Part shown: in pieces, positions 4,815 through 6,227 of the stretch | Position numbering within the stretch: position 1 is the first letter of the stretch | Layout of the letters: every line of letters begins with the position of its first letter | DNA from: Actinomycetota bacterium | Lineage (GTDB): Bacteria; Actinomycetota; Thermoleophilia; Gaiellales; Gaiellaceae | Direction of reading: 5' to 3' | DNA length: 6,227 nt | NCBI GenBank assembly: GCA_013697465.1 | Contig: JACCWU010000340.1 | Span: forward strand, 1-6,227 | Program-made: the position numbers and the translations under genes | The notes under the pieces: generated by a model | Databases searched by the model: none | Seen by the model: only the letters and a program-made list of their open reading frames with translations | Told to the model about the DNA's origin: nothing

Positions 4815-6227
4815 GTGCCTGCGGCCTCACTCGTCGAGTCCGCCGAACAGACGCTCGGCCCGATCACGCACGCTCGAAACCTCGCGTGGTGGGACGCGAA
4901 CGTCGATGCGAGCGCCGAAAACGAGCGACGACGCGCGGACACCGAGCTCGAGTTCTCGAACGCGCTCGCCGACGCGGATCTCTATGCGTCGCTCGAGGCG
5001 GCTCGGGCGAACGGCGGCTCGGACGGTCTCGTACGGCGCCAGCTCGACTTGCTGCGCGATCTCATGCTTCCGCACCAGGTGCCCGCGGCTCTACGCGAGC
5101 GAATCGTCGGGCTCGAAGCGTCCGTCGAGGGGCGCTTCGCGAGGCACCGCGGGGTTGTGCGCGGCGAGGAGCTCGACGACATCGCGATCAAGCGAATCCT
5201 CCGTGAGAGCGACGACGTGGACGAGCGGCGCGAGGCGTGGGAAGCCTCGAAGACCGTCGGGGCCGCGGTCGCCGAAGACGTCCGTGAGCTGGCGCGGCTC
5301 CGCAACGAGTCGGCCCGCTCGCTCGGCTACCGCGACTGGTTCGCCCTCTCGATTGCGGCTTCGGAGCTCGACGAGGAGAAGCTCTTCGCAACGCTCGAGG
5401 CGTGCGACCGAGCCACGGCGGAGCCGTTCGCGCGCTGGAAGGTCGCCCTCGACGCTCGGCTTGCCTCGCGCTTCGGGTGCTCGACGAACGAGCTTCGGCC
5501 ATGGCACTACGCCGATCCGTTCTTCCAGGAGCCGCCCGCGGAGGGATCGCTCGACCTCGACCCCTTCTTTCGCGACCGCGACATCGTCGAGCTCGGCAAC
5601 CGGACGTTCGACGGACTGGCCATCGACGTCGCCGGGACCCTCGCCCGGAGCGACCTCTTCCCACGGCAGCGCAAGTGTCAGCACGCCTTCTGCCTCGACC
5701 TCGACCGCAGCGGTGACGTTCGCGTTCTTGCGAACGTGACCGACAACCACGACTCGATGGACACGTTGCTGCACGAGCTCGGACACGCGGTGTACGACCT
5801 CGGCTTCGACCGCGACCTTCCGTGGCTGCTCCGAGACACGCATCTCGTGCCCACCGAAGCGTCCGCGATTCTCTTCGGCGGGCTCGCCGCTCAGCGCGAG
5901 TGGCTCGAGGACGTGCTCGAGCTCGATGCCGGCGAAGCCGTCGCGCTCGAGAGTCGGCTACGGGCGGCCCGCGCTGCCCAGCTCCTCGTGTTCACCCGCT
6001 GGGTGCTCGTCATGACCGGGTTCGAGCGGAAGCTCTATGGCGATCCCGAAGCCGACCTCGACGCGGCCTGGTGGGAGCTCGTCTCGCGACACCAGCTCGT
6101 CCCGCCCCCGAACGACCGGCGCGCGCCCGACTGGGCGGCGAAGATCCACGTGGCCGTGGCTCCCGTCTACTACCACACCTACCTCTACGGCTCGATTGTC
6201 GCCTCGCAGCTCCAGGATGCGCTTCGG
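4815..6227 (+). CDS. M2-family (ACE-like) zinc metallopeptidase, C-terminus cut by window edge
   Basis: The frame is open from GTG 4815 to the last base: 471 codons with no stop. The product is a gluzincin peptidase. HELGH (residues 320-324) supplies two zinc His and the catalytic Glu. E348 in PTEASAILFGG, 28 residues after the first His, is the likely third ligand, the same spacing as in angiotensin-converting enzyme (M2). Other M2-like blocks are LAWWDANVDAS near the N-terminus, RPWHYADPFFQE (229-239, a bacterial-subfamily motif), AWWELVSRHQLVPPP (about 417-431), and K443-x-H445 ... Y453 ... Y456 ... SQLQDAL. The last resembles the K-x-H, Tyr, Tyr pocket that holds the substrate C-terminal carboxylate in ACE. 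A dipeptidyl carboxypeptidase activity is therefore possible but unproven; family M3 is the main alternative. The homologous region begins within about 25 residues of the GTG, so there is no room for a signal peptide and the enzyme is probably cytosolic. By comparison with ACE domains, roughly 50-90 C-terminal residues are missing. No Shine-Dalgarno precedes the start. Confidence 0.88.
   Translation, partial: MPAASLVESAEQTLGPITHARNLAWWDANVDASAENERRRADTELEFSNALADADLYASLEAARANGGSDGLVRRQLDLLRDLMLPHQVPAALRERIVGLEASVEGRFARHRGVVRGEELDDIAIKRILRESDDVDERREAWEASKTVGAAVAEDVRELARLRNESARSLGYRDWFALSIAASELDEEKLFATLEACDRATAEPFARWKVALDARLASRFGCSTNELRPWHYADPFFQEPPAEGSLDLDPFFRDRDIVELGNRTFDGLAIDVAGTLARSDLFPRQRKCQHAFCLDLDRSGDVRVLANVTDNHDSMDTLLHELGHAVYDLGFDRDLPWLLRDTHLVPTEASAILFGGLAAQREWLEDVLELDAGEAVALESRLRAARAAQLLVFTRWVLVMTGFERKLYGDPEADLDAAWWELVSRHQLVPPPNDRRAPDWAAKIHVAVAPVYYHTYLYGSIVASQLQDALR

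Noticed and set aside
4528..5739. A 403-codon plus-strand frame over the PHP 5' end and the peptidase
   Set aside because: Ser/Arg-rich shadow frame. The peptidase motifs are in a different frame (the one beginning at GTG 4815).
5091..5843. A 250-codon minus-strand frame antisense to the peptidase
   Set aside because: The sense frame carries HELGH and other conserved blocks; the antisense product has Val/Glu/Arg-rich composition typical of shadows.
1..6227. Mobile elements, CRISPR arrays, defence systems, tRNA genes or riboswitches
   Set aside because: I saw no inverted or direct terminal repeats, transposase or integrase motifs, regularly spaced repeats, tRNA-like cloverleaf sequences or known riboswitch cores. 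The genes are ordinary metabolic and transport families.

Overview
The window is dense, GC-rich bacterial chromosome with strong C/G preference at third codon positions, short intergenic gaps and a GTG start at two of its six genes. Gene content and codon style fit a high-GC actinomycete-type bacterium. A deep-branching lineage such as Thermoleophilia is a guess from style and gene order, not something the sequence proves. I see no tRNA, rRNA, CRISPR array, insertion sequence, phage gene or origin.

Five genes lie on the minus strand, in transcription order from about 4655 down to 32. They are a PHP-domain metal-dependent phosphoesterase, a Rieske non-heme iron oxygenase alpha-type subunit, a DUF47/PhoU-like Pit accessory protein, a PiT-family phosphate permease, and a short Ppx/GppA-type polyphosphate/pppGpp phosphatase. 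Gaps are 22, 75, 9 and 132 bp (the last is 27 bp if the distal ATG of ppx is used). This suggests two transcription units, PHP-Rieske and DUF47-pit-ppx, or one long unit with an internal promoter in the 75-bp gap. The DUF47-pit-ppx block is a compact phosphate module: uptake, its accessory or regulatory partner, and turnover of stored polyphosphate.

On the plus strand, divergent from the PHP gene across a 159-bp spacer, a zinc metallopeptidase starts at a GTG (4815) and runs off the right edge. It carries HELGH, a glutamate 28 residues after the first histidine, a WW-x-L ... Q ... PP block and a K-x-H ... Y ... Y ... Q-x-Q block. These place it in or near family M2 (angiotensin-converting-enzyme-like). 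It has no signal peptide, so it is probably cytosolic, and it may be translated from a leaderless mRNA.

No clearly new multi-gene system is visible. The points most worth following are the cytosolic ACE-like peptidase and its leaderless start, the stand-alone Rieske oxygenase with Glu at the bridging position, its pairing with a PHP phosphoesterase, and the joining of polyphosphate turnover to a DUF47-Pit importer. Several very long open frames (up to 865 codons) run antisense to the real genes and are shadows produced by GC-rich codon use.
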